Shown: positions 36,901 to 45,301 of the stretch, in pieces
Layout of the letters: each line of letters starts with the position of its first letter
How positions within the stretch are numbered: position 1 is the stretch's first letter
From: Haliclystus octoradiatus
Lineage: Eukaryota; Cnidaria; Staurozoa; Stauromedusae; Haliclystidae
NCBI GenBank assembly: GCA_916610825.1
Contig: OU744449.1
Coordinates: forward strand, 8,514,243-8,578,242
Length of the DNA stretch: 64,000 nucleotides
Direction of reading: 5' to 3'
Translations under genes and position numbers: made by a program
Notes under the pieces: generated by a model
Seen by the model: only the letters and a program-made list of their open reading frames with translations
Told to the model about the DNA's origin: nothing
Database searches by the model: none

Positions 36901-39748
36901 GTCTGTTGTTAATTTTTAACATTTCAGCATTGGTATCCTTTGAAAGTTCATTGTATAATTTGCCACCAACTCTTACAACTGAGTTTTTACCCCATGCTAG
37001 ATTGTATCTTGCAATTTTAAAGTCATGGCGTTTCCCTGCCCGTGTGTTGCTACTTTTAAATCGGAATGACTCTGATATATATGCTGGTGCACAGCTATGT
37101 TGCACTTGCCGTGCAATTTGTGTAACAGAGACGAGGCGTTGCTGCCGTAGTGATTTTATAGGCATTTTCATTTCAGAAAAGCATTCACGATATATTTTAA
37201 GTAAACCAAAGCTTGTTTGTCCTTAATGATCAACGCAACCTTTAATACCTATCTATATTCCTAATTGTAGTACAGAGTATGCCCAGAGTATGAACAATTA
37301 TCCATTCGCAATTATTCGATGACAATTTCAAACAACTTATTATTATCTCTACCGTCTTGGAAATCTTATATAAAGGATGGATCAAAGATTATAATGTGAT
37401 AGAAGACAATAATATCATTTTCTGCAATGCTCTCATATCATAATAGTACTCTGCTAGCCCTGTTAACCATTCACTTCTTTTAAGTTTATAACATTGTATG
37501 TACCATATATGTTATTGAAGGATTAATTAACAACCATATTTACTTATCGTATAGAAATGCTTATATGTTTCAAGATTCAGCTATATAAAAGCGTAACATT
37601 GTTTTTATTTGAGATGTAAACAGTTAATCAGATTAAAACTGATCTTATTAACTAGGCAGGCATTGTGTGTACAGATGGTACAGTATACTATGAGTTGACA
37701 AATTTTTAATCTCTAATCCTTAGAGATGAATAGCCTGTAAAATATTACATATCTATAGCAAGAAGGAATCGCCAGGACTATAAGTTAGATGTCAGTTAGA
37801 TTGTTATGGTTAGGTGCTGGATGCATATAATTCTATCTTGAAAAGTAAAGTAGAAAAACTATAATAGATCTCTATAACCTGTTTGTACATTTCGGATGTT
37901 TTCAGTTCCAGTGTGATCTTTGTTTTTGATCATTTATTATCAAAGATTACGTTACATTATTTACGTATAGGTAAATCCCTGCAAAGGGTTTACATAAATT
38001 TTAAAATTATTTATCCATGTTTTGATGAATGCAAGAAAACTTCTCTCCTGGAATTCAACAGCCAATGAAGTAAAAAGAGTCAACATATTATGATATGCAA
38101 AACATCGCTCTTTTACTTTAAAAATTAGAAAATAAATTACAGATTTCAAGGCATTTTAAGACCGTGACTACCAAACAGCAATTCTATCAAAGCAAAAATT
38201 ACACAAACGCACCAAGCCTTATAGCCTGAAATAGTCATGCTGCCGTAAAACGAGGGATGTATTCTTAACGAGATACCATTTTTTATTATCGTCCAGGTTA
38301 TCAGAACGTAAATTTCCGAAATATTTCACATGCCATTTTACATTTAAAATCTAATCAAAAGGTATGTCATCCCATGAGAGAAAACGTAATCGGAAAATAA
38401 ACGTCATAAACAGCGAAAAGCTGTTTATCAAGATAAATTGTTAATCATAAAATAAGCAAACCAGACATTGATATGACATGATATAGAGTGATATTTGATT
38501 TGGATAAGAATATTTCCATTTTGGTTGACATATAAAGGTGTTTTTCTTCACTTGATGCGTTGGTATAAATCACATATTTCAGATGACTATACGTAGCTGA
38601 TTTGATAAAAATTGATATAAATATTATTGTGTCTTTATACTTTATATCTTCTAATTTCACTGATAATTTCTTTTAGTTTAATAATGTAGGCTTAACTGCA
38701 CTCCAAATAATAGAGGCTTCTAAAGATAATTTTAGGATAAATAGGGGATAATATGATGGATATATGGATGATTGCTATTAACTCAATTCATTTTCAATAA
38801 TAACAGGATCCAGATAAACTTGTTAAAGAGCCCGCCTTTTAATTCAAATGCTGATCTTCGAGGATTTAAACTAAGCTTCCAGGCTTTGAAAAAGAGACCG
38901 CACATACTCGCATAAGAGTACTGTGATAAAAAATTATATTGTTATCAATCATTTAATAACAATTAGTAATTAATATTCACAATTCTAATCATGATATCGT
39001 GCATGATGATGTCAACTTATGAGATACTATTTTCAAGTTGAAAACTCTTGACATTTCAAAACTATTTCTTATTTAAATGAAGATAAAGGAATGCGTCATT
39101 TTGACATTTTCAAAATTACACAATAATATAAACATCTTTATGCAAAGTATGAAGGAATTAAGCAAATAAATAATAGTTATAATATCCATTATAAACATGG
39201 ACATACCATCTTTTTTGTATAGTACTACTTCAATCCGACGTTCTTTTCGTTCTTGTAAGGCTTGTTTAAAAATTCTAGCTGCAGTTGGTGATGTTTTTGG
39301 TCCATATAAAAAGTCACAACTTGCAGTCTTTTGCACAATTTCGCTTCTATCGTAGCCATATAATTCACAAAACTTTGTATTACAATATATAATGGGACAA
39401 TCTTTTACTTGAGCATTACCAATAATAAAATTCTTTCCAGCTATAAAAACAAGCAAGAATGATCACGTTAAATAATTATAGACACATCAATGCTAAGTCT
39501 TGAACAAGAGAAACTTCATTGGTAAATAATGTCTTTATTATAAAATATCAAGTCTATAGAAAGTTGGTCGATATAATCAAATAAAGTTTCTAAAGAATCT
39601 ATAGTTAGTATCATATTTAACTTGAGAATAATAAGTCTTTGAAATGAAAATGATAATGCATTGATTTCTTACGTCGCCTGTCGAGTTCTCTGACAACATT
39701 GTGGATCAATGGAATGTGATGAATTAGTAAACCTCTACGAACTGGCAT
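3472..39748 (-). CDS. ERG-type (KCNH, Kv11/seizure) potassium channel, whole gene
   Basis: Ten coding exons with consensus GT/AG borders and agreeing phases sum to 3021 nt, encoding 1006 residues. Family knowledge: ERG channels are tetrameric plasma-membrane delayed rectifiers that set repolarisation in excitable cells. Seen in order: conserved start MPVRRG (1-6); PAS (about 26-125); polar linker (about 143-340); [11 protein letters not shown] before S1; S1 376-399, S2 421-440, S3 463-483; S4 with [13 protein letters not shown]; filter SVGFGN at 596-601; S6 running into IIQRLYSG; C-linker and cyclic-nucleotide-binding-homology domain (about 688-835); coiled coil near the C-terminus. The S1 lead-in, filter context and IIQRLYSG separate ERG from EAG and ELK. 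Length lies between fly seizure and human KCNH2 as I remember them. Intron 3 is about 15 kb and holds a LINE and an AMP deaminase fragment on the other strand. No frameshift or stop interrupts the model. Confidence 0.93.
3973..4587 (-). other. ERG intron 9
   Basis: A 615-bp intron ending GTTTTTCAG. Nothing recognised. Confidence 0.7.
4588..4793 (-). CDS. ERG exon 9 (CNBD second half, residues 772-840)
   Basis: A 206-nt exon, phase 1 in and 0 out. It reads [12 protein letters not shown], then [20 protein letters not shown] and the helix [20 protein letters not shown]. The phosphate-binding cassette lacks the canonical arginine pattern, as usual in KCNH. Donor GAG/GTAAGC. Confidence 0.93.
4794..5494 (-). 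other. ERG intron 8
   Basis: A 701-bp intron, acceptor CCCCTTCTAG. Nothing recognised. Confidence 0.7.
5495..5747 (-). CDS. ERG exon 8 (C-linker and CNBD first half, residues 688-771)
   Basis: A 253-nt exon, phase 0 in and 1 out. It reads [20 protein letters not shown], then [19 protein letters not shown] and the beta strands to MAILG. Acceptor ATTTTAG, donor CTGG/GTGAGT. The ERG CNBD usually does not bind cyclic nucleotide; its intrinsic ligand sits further on. Confidence 0.93.
5748..6727 (-). other. ERG intron 7
   Basis: A 980-bp intron without a recognisable feature. Confidence 0.7.
6728..6927 (-). CDS. ERG exon 7 (S6 and C-linker, residues 621-687)
   Basis: A 200-nt exon. It reads [20 protein letters not shown] (S6 and ERG-specific continuation), then [10 protein letters not shown] and NGIDMNE, the start of the C-linker. 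Acceptor CTATAG/CCC, donor GAG/GTAATA. Phase 1 in and 0 out. Confidence 0.95.
6928..7399 (-). other. ERG intron 6
   Basis: A 472-bp AT-rich intron with GTAAGT donor and TTCTATAG acceptor. Nothing else is seen. Confidence 0.75.
7400..7796 (-). CDS. ERG exon 6 (S4, S5, pore, residues 489-620)
   Basis: A 397-nt exon, phase 0 in, phase 1 out. S4 reads [20 protein letters not shown] with regular positive residues; S5 contains [17 protein letters not shown]; the turret is short of the human one. The pore helix leads into SLTSVGFGN. The donor GGAT/GTAAGT splits a serine codon that completes GGSLMYA with exon 7. Translation past the donor is intronic. Confidence 0.96.
7797..8789 (-). other. ERG intron 5
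   Basis: A 993-bp intron between the S3 and S4 exons. It contains a tRNA-derived SINE copy (8363-8650). Nothing else is recognised. Confidence 0.75.
8363..8650 (+). repeat. tRNA-derived SINE, copy 1
   Basis: The head looks like a degenerate tRNA gene: an A-box-like TAAGCTCAGATGG at 8372-8384 and a B-box-like GGTTCAAATCTCC near 8428-8440, spaced as in a tRNA. A unique body follows, ending in a segment GATCTGCAATGTCGCGG, CTGAGATCAATAAAGAG and an ACATCAT end. The same tail recurs at 17.6 kb, which makes this a family and not a stray tRNA. Confidence 0.6.
8790..9227 (-). CDS. ERG exon 5 (S1-S3, residues 343-488)
   Basis: A 438-nt, phase 0 exon. It opens [13 protein letters not shown], the ERG signature, then [20 protein letters not shown] (S1), an S1-S2 loop rich in G and [19 protein letters not shown] (S2) with its acidic residues, and [18 protein letters not shown] (S3). 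Acceptor CATTCTAG and donor CAG/GTATGT. Confidence 0.96.
9553..10210. mobile_element. Near-complete palindrome (foldback element)
   Basis: The left half is mirrored by the right half almost to the centre. Examples: TTGTGTTTTAAAGAG at the left edge against CTCTTTAAACACAA at the right edge; TCTGACACGGCAGAATCA near 9747 against TGATTCTGCCGTGTCAGA near 9997; GGCCTTCAAAGCT on the left against AGCTTTGAAGGCC on the right. Arms are about 270-300 bases. No clear target duplication was found. Confidence 0.75.
14583..14903. mobile_element. MITE with GGGGTAACTTCCAT ends and target duplication
   Basis: A 321-bp non-coding element. The left end reads CCCGGGGGGTAACTTCCAT and the right end is its reverse complement with a longer C run. 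ATGATCA flanks both sides (14576-14582 and 14904-14910), a likely 7-bp target duplication. The reading frames inside it are not genes. A related fragment sits near 54040. Confidence 0.75.
17376..17622 (+). repeat. tRNA-derived SINE, copy 2
   Basis: Same plan as the copy at 8.36 kb: A-box-like TTAGCCCAGATGG near 17383-17394, degenerate B-box GGATCAAATTC near 17430, and a tail GATCTGCAGTATCGTG, ACTGAGATCATTTACATTCAT that matches the first copy. It is more diverged in the body. Confidence 0.55.
18505..18689. mobile_element. Hairpin MITE, AGGAGTCAAAGACT family, copy 1
   Basis: The ends TATAATAACAGGAGTCAAAG and its complement at 18667-18689 enclose a long imperfect stem (CATGCTTACGCAATCATCAG against CTGATGATTGCGTAAGCATG). 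The sequence just right of it (18690-18760) is shared with the copy at 45.3 kb. Confidence 0.75.
19237..19835 (-). CDS. ERG exon 4 (PAS-to-S1 linker, residues 143-342)
   Basis: A 599-nt exon coding a polar, Ser/Thr/Asn/Lys-rich linker with no known fold. Its end, KVAQ before donor CAG/GTGAGT, corresponds to the KVTQ that precedes [11 protein letters not shown] in vertebrate ERG, which anchors the assignment. Acceptor TTTCCCAG/GT and phase 1 match exon 3. The stretch [10 protein letters not shown] and nearby serines look like the variable regulated linker of the family. Confidence 0.88.
20355..20560. mobile_element. Hairpin MITE with GAAGTCAA ends
   Basis: A 206-bp almost perfect inverted repeat. 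AATCAGACAATCATG on the left pairs with CATGATTGTCTGATT on the right; the inner stem is CACGCCAAGGCGATCACCAG against the matching CTGATGATCGCCTTGGCGTG with small mismatches. It is non-coding. Confidence 0.8.
24939..25128. mobile_element. Hairpin MITE, AAAGGGTTACC family, copy 1
   Basis: The ends AAAAGGGTTACCGCATGC and GTGGTAACCCTTT are inverted. Inner stem TTTGTATTCATATTTACTAA pairs with TTAGTAAATATGAATACAAA. A second copy lies at 50.2 kb with the same ends and the same TTTTA-rich left flank. Confidence 0.8.
25790..26647 (+). CDS. LINE ORF1, zinc-knuckle RNA-binding protein
   Basis: The frame is open from 25790, just after a TAA at 25787, to a stop at 26645-26647. The track-style start at 25970 is a GTG and is not a trustworthy initiation codon; the open frame upstream (about 60 codons, lysine-rich) looks coding. 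The first true start is not clear and the element may be 5' truncated here. The C-terminal half has a CCHC knuckle ([14 protein letters not shown]) followed by more Cys/His ([18 protein letters not shown]). This is typical of ORF1 in CR1/jockey-like LINEs, where it binds the element RNA. It overlaps ORF2 by 14 bases. Confidence 0.8.
   Translation, partial: ASTAPNNALIFNRTINGTTKNCTKLLSDEPSEKIIEKLKKSKINVKGSIITTKGKTTSIEVPNEKLASIKSSLSKGKITYKEIKKRDPVAIIPNVPKWMTSKAIHDSLLADNPDIFESQNDIINLYLFPTKENALDQRVSLRLASKAFSKLAENNMWLRLDSILNVCAYPDLKPIRCFHCGRLGHSTKNCEMIDEESICFDCGDQHPLDRKKKCSRKERKCAACCKSKAFQCKATSHHTFDGSCPLLLLHIKRNIGNTTFTNATYGIIEKQLQHMTQTKYRNAHQ
26634..29779 (+). CDS. LINE ORF2, endonuclease and reverse transcriptase, one frameshift
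   Basis: Starts at ATG 26634. The first 90 residues end in a hydrophobic stretch and a 2A-like motif GDIHPNPGP (residues 82-90). Then an APE-type endonuclease: [31 protein letters not shown] and GASDHS. Reverse transcriptase follows: [38 protein letters not shown] and the catalytic YADD ([11 protein letters not shown]), then the thumb and C-terminal region to TAG at 29777-29779. A one-base loss at an A7 run (28404-28410) shifts frame between endonuclease and RT; the remainder stays open from 28409. Functionally it would nick target DNA and copy its RNA by target-primed reverse transcription. CR1/L2/jockey group; the clade is inferred. Confidence 0.92.
29780..30120 (+). repeat. LINE 3' UTR and A-rich tail
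   Basis: After the ORF2 stop there is an array of CG separated by 7-9 As at about 29870-29930, then AT-rich DNA. Near 30070-30110 a small hairpin (GAGCA, TT, TGCTC) precedes AATAAA and a CACACA run. The end near 30120 is a guess: no target duplication was found. Confidence 0.6.
31813..32100 (+). pseudogene. Reverse transcriptase scrap with YRDD box
   Basis: The plus strand from about 31884 reads [17 protein letters not shown], then a helix-rich [18 protein letters not shown] and NLKTTNFL. This is recognisable as the catalytic region of a group of reverse transcriptases whose catalytic box is YRDD (found in many invertebrate repeats; possibly Penelope-like, class uncertain). The piece that should precede it ([10 protein letters not shown]) is instead found on the minus strand at 31813-31878. 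No complete gene remains. Confidence 0.55.
32764..32927 (+). pseudogene. AMP deaminase exon fragment A
   Basis: A 164-nt exon with acceptor CACGCTCAG and donor AA/GTAAGT. It reads [18 protein letters not shown] and [20 protein letters not shown], matching the AMPD segment [10 protein letters not shown]...[13 protein letters not shown] deaminase converts AMP to IMP in the purine nucleotide cycle. No exon for the rest of the N-terminal three quarters of the enzyme was found upstream, where a LINE and AT-rich DNA lie. Confidence 0.85.
33746..34277 (+). pseudogene. AMP deaminase last exon, broken by in-frame TAA
   Basis: Joined in phase to fragment A (AAA codon across the splice). It reads [20 protein letters not shown] and [20 protein letters not shown], then IAM, a TAA at 33921-33923 where the family has serine (AMSPLS), then [15 protein letters not shown] and [20 protein letters not shown] to TGA. 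The RPHCGEAG and STDDPLQFH active-site and metal-binding motifs remain. The gene sits in intron 3 of ERG on the opposite strand. Intron retention argues against a retrocopy. The fragment could be a 5'-truncated duplicate; alternatively the stop is an assembly error. Confidence 0.85.
34915..35031 (-). CDS. ERG exon 3 (end of PAS, residues 104-142)
   Basis: A 117-nt exon too short for a simple ORF list. It reads [20 protein letters not shown], matching the ERG PAS end (V-P-V-K-N-E-D-G-x-V-I). Acceptor ACTATAG/GG and donor CAG/GTGAGA give phase 1 on both sides, joining exactly to exon 2 and exon 4. It lies 637 bases beyond the stop of the AMP deaminase fragment on the other strand. Confidence 0.85.
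35180..35830. repeat. Degenerate repeat cluster (GACCAAATGAAGCCAACATTT)
   Basis: Variants of TGCTGG...GGTGACCAAATGAAG followed by CCAACATTT occur near 35545, 35670 and 35742, with a weaker one near 35200. A reversed relative is near 22915-22960. Spacing is irregular (about 70-125 bases), so it is not a clean satellite. Confidence 0.5.
36603..37240 (-). pseudogene. Decayed LINE 3' end inside ERG intron 2
   Basis: On the minus strand the frame down to 36836 ends in a region like the C-terminus of LINE ORF2: [20 protein letters not shown], then GGKLYNEL and an FKAWLS-type end. After it comes a simple-repeat tail (AAATAAATAAAT then ATTGATTG units) at 36603-36650, as seen at the 3' end of L2/CR1-type elements. 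No RT core remains. Confidence 0.6.
36730..36815. repeat. Short tandem repeat, about 36-bp unit
   Basis: TATATGTAAATAATGTAG and TTTAAGTT are repeated twice with a partial third unit. Confidence 0.7.
39207..39440 (-). CDS. ERG exon 2 (PAS domain core, residues 26-103)
   Basis: Phase 1 in and out, 234 nt. It reads as the ERG PAS core: [21 protein letters not shown], then the C-D-F-L-x-G-P motif (CDFLYGPKT) and the strand ending VVLYKKDG. In ERG this domain docks on the CNBD and slows deactivation. The acceptor is TTTTTATAG/CTGG and the donor GATG/GTATGT. Confidence 0.93.
39441..39672 (-). other. ERG intron 1
   Basis: A 232-bp intron starting GTAAGA and ending TTTTTATAG. It is the shortest intron of the gene. 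Nothing else is seen in it. Confidence 0.8.
39673..39748 (-). CDS. ERG exon 1 (residues 1-25)
   Basis: It encodes MPVRRG, the near-invariant ERG start, then [16 protein letters not shown] and two arginines. The donor is GAC/GTAAGA, leaving phase 1. The 76-nt coding length equals what I recall for exon 1 of human KCNH2. The frame stays open upstream to another ATG-type codon at 39820 (24 codons earlier), but conservation of MPVRRG decides the start. Confidence 0.85.
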
Positions 39749-42269
39749 AATATCGAGTGTTGCCAACCAAATTATTTCTTGAAATACACAAATTATGCTA
39801 TCATTCACAATCTTTAACAATATATGAGTTCCGATAATCTTGTAAAAATTATTGATGTTCCTAAATTCAGTGGACAGTTAACACTTGACCCTATATATTG
39901 GTGCTTCTTTGACAAATTTTTTAACATGATATATCATTCAAACTTCATTTGACGCGTTCTAGTCAACAGACGGTAACTTTACCTGTATAAGTTACCATGG
40001 TGATTATTGTTCGCTTCAAAAGATTAGGAATTATAATGAGTAAAGCTAGAAGAAAAGGCGGCAACTGTCATTTCTACTATTTATCATAGACAGTGGTTGT
40101 ACAGTAGACTTTATACCAATATAGATAACATTTCAATGACTATATTTGCATTTTTCACTCACGAAACAAGAATTAGAGGGTTGTGTTTACTTTAAGTTCA
40201 TTGAAAACCTTTCTCATTGATGGAAACATTCAGTCCATTCACGTTTGACCCAGAAACTCAACAATTTGACATCGGAGGGGAGTTGTATTAATGCTTATAC
40301 GTAGAATCCGAATTGTTGAAATATAAAAATTTGACTTTTGTTTCAGCAAAAATTGAATATCTGTCACTTTGAATAAACACTAATTTTCTGACGCCAATGT
40401 TTGTTATTTTCTCAAATCTTTGGCAGTGTGGGATATTGAAAACTAGCAGAATACGACAAGCGAATACAGCTCAACCAATCAAGATGCAGAATTTAAAAAA
40501 GTACACCGTCTATAGTTAGTTTCATTTGCATTAGTTCTATAAGGACATCGATTGATATTGATTGGTAATATTTTGCATTTCGTTTGTTATCAAAGATGTT
40601 AATGCTTTTATGTTACTAGTGGTTTTATACTAGATGACTGCTGCCAATATATTAAACAACAACTAGCATAGTTACAAAAGTCAGATATACATTCTTCACA
40701 GTTTGTAAATGGTCTTAATGTCATCTTGATTTGCTAATAATATCCAGCTTAACCTTTAATTAACAATTTAAATCAACATCTAAAATTCTGAAGGAAATGT
40801 AAAAAGCCGAAAACCGCTCATTTTCAATAATAAATTCGAAAAATTGAGATTCGTTTTTGTAAAAAATGTATAATAAATGAGGTCTACCAAAACACATTAT
40901 TTAGCATCGATGAAAAAGCTATATTGAGATTTGAATTATTCAAAATTTGAAGACATTAATTTTTAAGTAAGTTTTATGATACAAGACAACGGGTGAATAA
41001 AATGTGGACAAAGCGAAACATATTTATGATCTTTGCAAGAATACAATTTGGAGACTTTTGACTCAGTGCTACAAATGTTGTTGAAAATTTGTAAGTGCTT
41101 TCTCTGTCGGGTAGTTATTTTGATTTCATGATTTGAATTAATATTTGCATAAATTTATTATGATCTCGTATAAATTTGTCACCTAAATTTTGCTTTTTCA
41201 GTATTTCTTTATGGAAATGAAAACATTATTCTTTAATGTTTAAAAGCAGTGCCATCTTGTTCACTCTTCTAATTTCTTTGTTGAACATTATCGCAACAAT
41301 TTTACATTAATACTTCTTTTGTTTTTCATGTTTTATAATCTTTTTTCTTAGTAATAAAGCTTTGTAAGGCTACAAAAGGTTCATTTTATGATTAATTATT
41401 CGCTCGAATCCTAATTCAAAACGTGAAGGGCCTCAGAAGCAAAAAACTTACGTGATTTTTACAAGGTTTGTTTTCCCTTGGCTTTTCATTTTCTTGCGAA
41501 ACATGAAATGGATTTTGATTTGTTATATCGTTTTTCTCACATGTGCATGAGAAAATATAGTATATGCAATCTGACTAGTTATATCGCCTTTTTACGTGCG
41601 AGAAAAATGATATAAAGACACTGATTGGCTGGCTTTTGTTTTTCGTCAACAAGTGGAAGGAATCTATATTTACGATTTCCTACCAGCAAATCTTGTATAG
41701 AATAGATGTACAGTACTTATAATATCATCTTATTTCATACTGATCGCTGATTGGTTGTTTTTATGTTTGTTTTTGTCGTATAGAAGGATTTGCTATGAAC
41801 GACACTGAGAACCAGTGAACACGACGACGTTCAAACTGGAACTAATTTATTATTCAAATTACACATAGATAGATTACAGGAATTACATAAGGTGATGACG
41901 CTAATTACACATAGAACTACAACTTCACGTATACAAGACAGAACAGCTTGATAATTACATTCACAGTTATAAACACAGTTACACCACAGTTTTAGGCAAC
42001 GTAAAATTGTGAAATGACGGCATTTGGTTTGAGGTCCCAAAACACAACAACATAGCAGCAGATACAAAATGGCGTTCATATGACGAAGGTGTTCTGTTTG
42101 ATTGAGCACTTAAAAATACATTTCAAATTCAAATTAGCAACAACAAAGCACAATTACAATTGAACTAAATCATGAATTTAATAGCAGATACAGTCGACAC
42201 TAGGCTACGTTTTAGTGTGAGGTCATATTATGTGACTCTCCTTTGCTTTGTCTGTCAATTTTGACAAAA
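39749..42269. other. Intergenic stretch upstream of ERG
   Basis: Probably contains the ERG promoter and 5' UTR, but no element could be fixed by eye. The segment 41820-42269 may be the 3' region of a LINE ending in an AATAAATGAAATGAAATG tail at about 42268-42288. Confidence 0.4.
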
Positions 42270-42362
42270 TAAATGAAATGAAATGAAAAACTTATTTAAG
42301 TATATGACTAAGTATATAAGTTAAAAACCAAAGTATAACCCATAATTCAACCAGATGGTTCT

Positions 42363-44135
42363 ATGGTAGTGGATAATAAACAGAAATGTATAATTCTGAA
42401 CAATTTCTTTTCTTCCTATGTCTTTACTAAAGATGATGGTCATGTACCTGATTTTGATGATCGTATTTCACCTGGAGTATCACTCAACTTTATAGAATTT
42501 GACTTTGATAAAGTCGTTCTTACATTAAATCGTCTTCCAAACAAACATCAAGACCGCCTGATGGCATTCCAACATTATTTTTAAATCCATAAAGAATAAC
42601 ATTGCAATTCCATTTTATATTTTGTTCGAAACTTACATGCTTACCGATGAAATTACGTCAATCAGTTAGATATATATATGTCCTATCTTTAATAAAGGAT
42701 TACAATCTTCTTCCACAAACTACCGGCCTGTGTCTCTGACGTGTATCGCATGTAAAGTTATCGAAAGAATTGTACTTGATTCCATGGTACACTATCTTCA
42801 TTTTAGCAATTTAATTTCAACATCGCAGTATGATTTTCTAGCAAAGCATTCTACATGTACCCAACTGTTAGATACTCCGAATGAATGGACAAATTATTTC
42901 AACAACAGTATGCAAGTAGATTGTGTTTATATTGATTCTGCTAAAGCATTCGACACAGTTTGTTACTCTAAGCTACTAATGAAACTATACATGCATATAT
43001 GGACTTCGCTATGAGCTACACAATTGGATTAAATGTTTTCTTTCTGATAAAACACAATCCGTTTATTTAGATAATGATTATTCACCGTTTTGAGCGTAAC
43101 AAGCGGAGTTCCACAAAGATCCCTTCTTGGCCCGCTATTTTTTTATTGTTCATCAATGATGTTGTAGACGTCATCGAAGGATTAACTGATTTAAGATAAT
43201 TTGCCGATAATACCAAATTATACTACCAAGATTCAACACAGACAATACTGATTTATTTTGTAAAGGGTTTAAATAACTTTGTGATTGGGCTGCTCGTTGG
43301 CAGCTTTCAATTGCATATCATAAATGTTCTGTTGTTACTTATGGCACAAATAATATTATTCCTTTTGATTATCAACTCTCCAAACTCCAACATTACTCTA
43401 GAAAACTCAACAAGAAGGAAACACGTTTTTGCCTTTTAGTAATTCTTTCTTACAATTTCAAACCGAGCGAACATTGCTCTTATATTGCATCTAAAGCTTA
43501 CACACGCTCTTTTCAATTATTTAAATCGTTTCACACTGCTGATCCATTCATATTAACGCTTGCATATAACAGATACATACGACCTCTCCTTGAGTCCTGT
43601 TCACCTGTATGGAACCCATGCGGTGAGCCAAAAATATCCATAAGCTATAAAAAGTTCAAAGCTTTTGCACAAGAACTATTTGTAAAAGAGTCTCAATTAA
43701 ATATAACGATTATTCTCATCGCCTAAACATTCTTAATCTTGAATCCATTGAATACAGACGATTAATTTTTGACTTAAATATGGTTTACAAAATTTTTAAT
43801 GGCAATGTTAGTATAGGAATAAATAGTATGTTTAATATTGATGTAAATAGGTACAATACTCGAGGACATTCTGAAAAATCAAAGAAACAAATAATCATAA
43901 TTCATACGAATTTAGGATAAACTTTTTCTCCTCCCGTATTATAAAGCCGTGGAACAGTCATCCAGCCGATGTAGCATTCTCATCTTCGTTAATAATGTTT
44001 AAATGTAAAAGTAAATTGTTAGATCTATCGAATTTTTGTAAGAGTATTTTGGTAAAGGTTTTGTTTTGTAAAATGAATAGCCGTAGCTTGCCACGTTCAT
44101 TTATAATTTAAGTGAATGGAAATAAAAAAAAGTAT
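42363..44135 (+). pseudogene. Decayed CR1/L2-like LINE ORF2 (RT region)
   Basis: Pieces in three frames align with LINE reverse transcriptase in the right order. They are a lead-in (VSLNFIEFDFDKVVLTLNRL), NYRPVSLTCIACKVIERI and DCVYIDSAKAFDTV. Then come a GVPQRSLLGPLFF segment near 43108, ADNTKLYYQD-like sequence near 43202, and the C-terminal YNRYIRPLLESCSPVWNP near 43567. Multiple stops and frameshifts are present. The 3' end is near an AATAAAAAAAAG at about 44120-44135. The element is clearly dead and older than the LINE at 25.8 kb. Confidence 0.75.
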
Positions 44136-44427
44136 ATGATACTATACTCGTTTACGACTCGGTTTTTCATAAAGACTCTAATGGGTTTTCCAGCATCACT
44201 CGTACATTTAAATTATAACGAGACATACAACTCCTGCACGAATGCTCTTAGTTCGGTATAATTCAACTTTGAATGCACGGCTACCCCTATTGGGAAATCT
44301 AGCATCCTAGTATGCTCTTTGTTTCCGATAGTGTAGAAGTGTTCAATTTTTTTATATAGATTTTAAAACTTTCAATAATATTCTATTATCAACATTGAGG
44401 AAATTTCTTTATCCTCATAACATCTAG

Positions 44428-44724
44428 TAGCCTGCGTGCAGACAGACTTTTTCTTCGTATAGTACGTCTGCGCATTAGCACCAACTTTAGCGTACTGATT
44501 GTTCTTTCCACTGCCACTTTTTGGCAGTAAATTGTGATTGGCTAATAAAATATATGAACAATTGGCCAGTATTTTAAAATAAAGTAAATTGAGTAATAAC
44601 AGGAAACTACATTGGGCAAAGATTTGATTTAGTATGAATTCAGTACAAACACTTAGTGCGCGATACTCGGCGCCAATACGCAGACGGACTATACGAAGGA
44701 AAAGTCTGTCTGCAAGCAGGCTAT
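44428..44724. mobile_element. MITE with 8-bp target duplication ACATCTAG
   Basis: Inverted ends of about 60 bases: TAGCCTGCGTGCAGACAGAC, TTTTTCTTCGTATAGT on the left against their complement near 44675-44723. ACATCTAG flanks both sides (44420-44427 and 44725-44732). An 8-bp duplication suggests a hAT-like or similar transposase source, inferred. Confidence 0.75.
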
Positions 44725-45088
44725 ACATCTAGATGTAAACCATAATTCAGTTGATAAAAAAAAACCATACAATGTGATACATGCTATATTGAACTCTGCT
44801 GTAAATACAAATATTCAATTGGGCGTTCCATGACTCCAGCATATGGTGCTATCATGAATCATAAATGATAATACAATTAACAAACCTGCTATATATATCA
44901 GTTCTTTAGCTAATCGTGTTATAATTTAAATTTCTATGACGTAGACTATATGAGATGTTAATCAAAATGATTGCATTAGAAACTCCCACAGTTAACCAAT
45001 ATCAACAAGATAGCAAAACAACGCTAACCTCCTCGGAGGTTATGCACACTTATCAGGTATTTATGAATAAATGATAATGATGATGATG

Positions 45089-45268
45089 TTGTTGTTGTTG
45101 TTGTTGTAAATTTATTATCAATATACGCAGACATAGGATATTTGATAATTACATGTTTTTCTACTATAATTCATTATTTTATTATATCTTATTATATTTT
45201 ATTTTTTTCTTTTTTTTTCTTTATTTTTTTTTATTATATTTTTTTTTTTTTTATTCTTTTTTTTATAA
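45089..45268. repeat. (TTG)n run and T-rich tract
   Basis: About six TTG units at 45089-45107, then a T-rich tract at 45178-45268 with runs of 8-13 T. On the minus strand the tract could be an A-rich retroelement tail, but no body is recognised. Confidence 0.75.
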
Positions 45269-45301
45269 GGAGTCAATATAAAATGTAGTTTTGACTATAT
45301 A

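Larger units (their letters stand above)
35032..39206 (-). other. ERG intron 2
   Basis: About 4.2 kb. It holds a decayed LINE 3' end (36603-37240), a degenerate repeat cluster (35180-35830) and a short tandem repeat near 36730-36815. The rest (37240-39200) is AT-rich with nothing recognisable. Confidence 0.75.
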
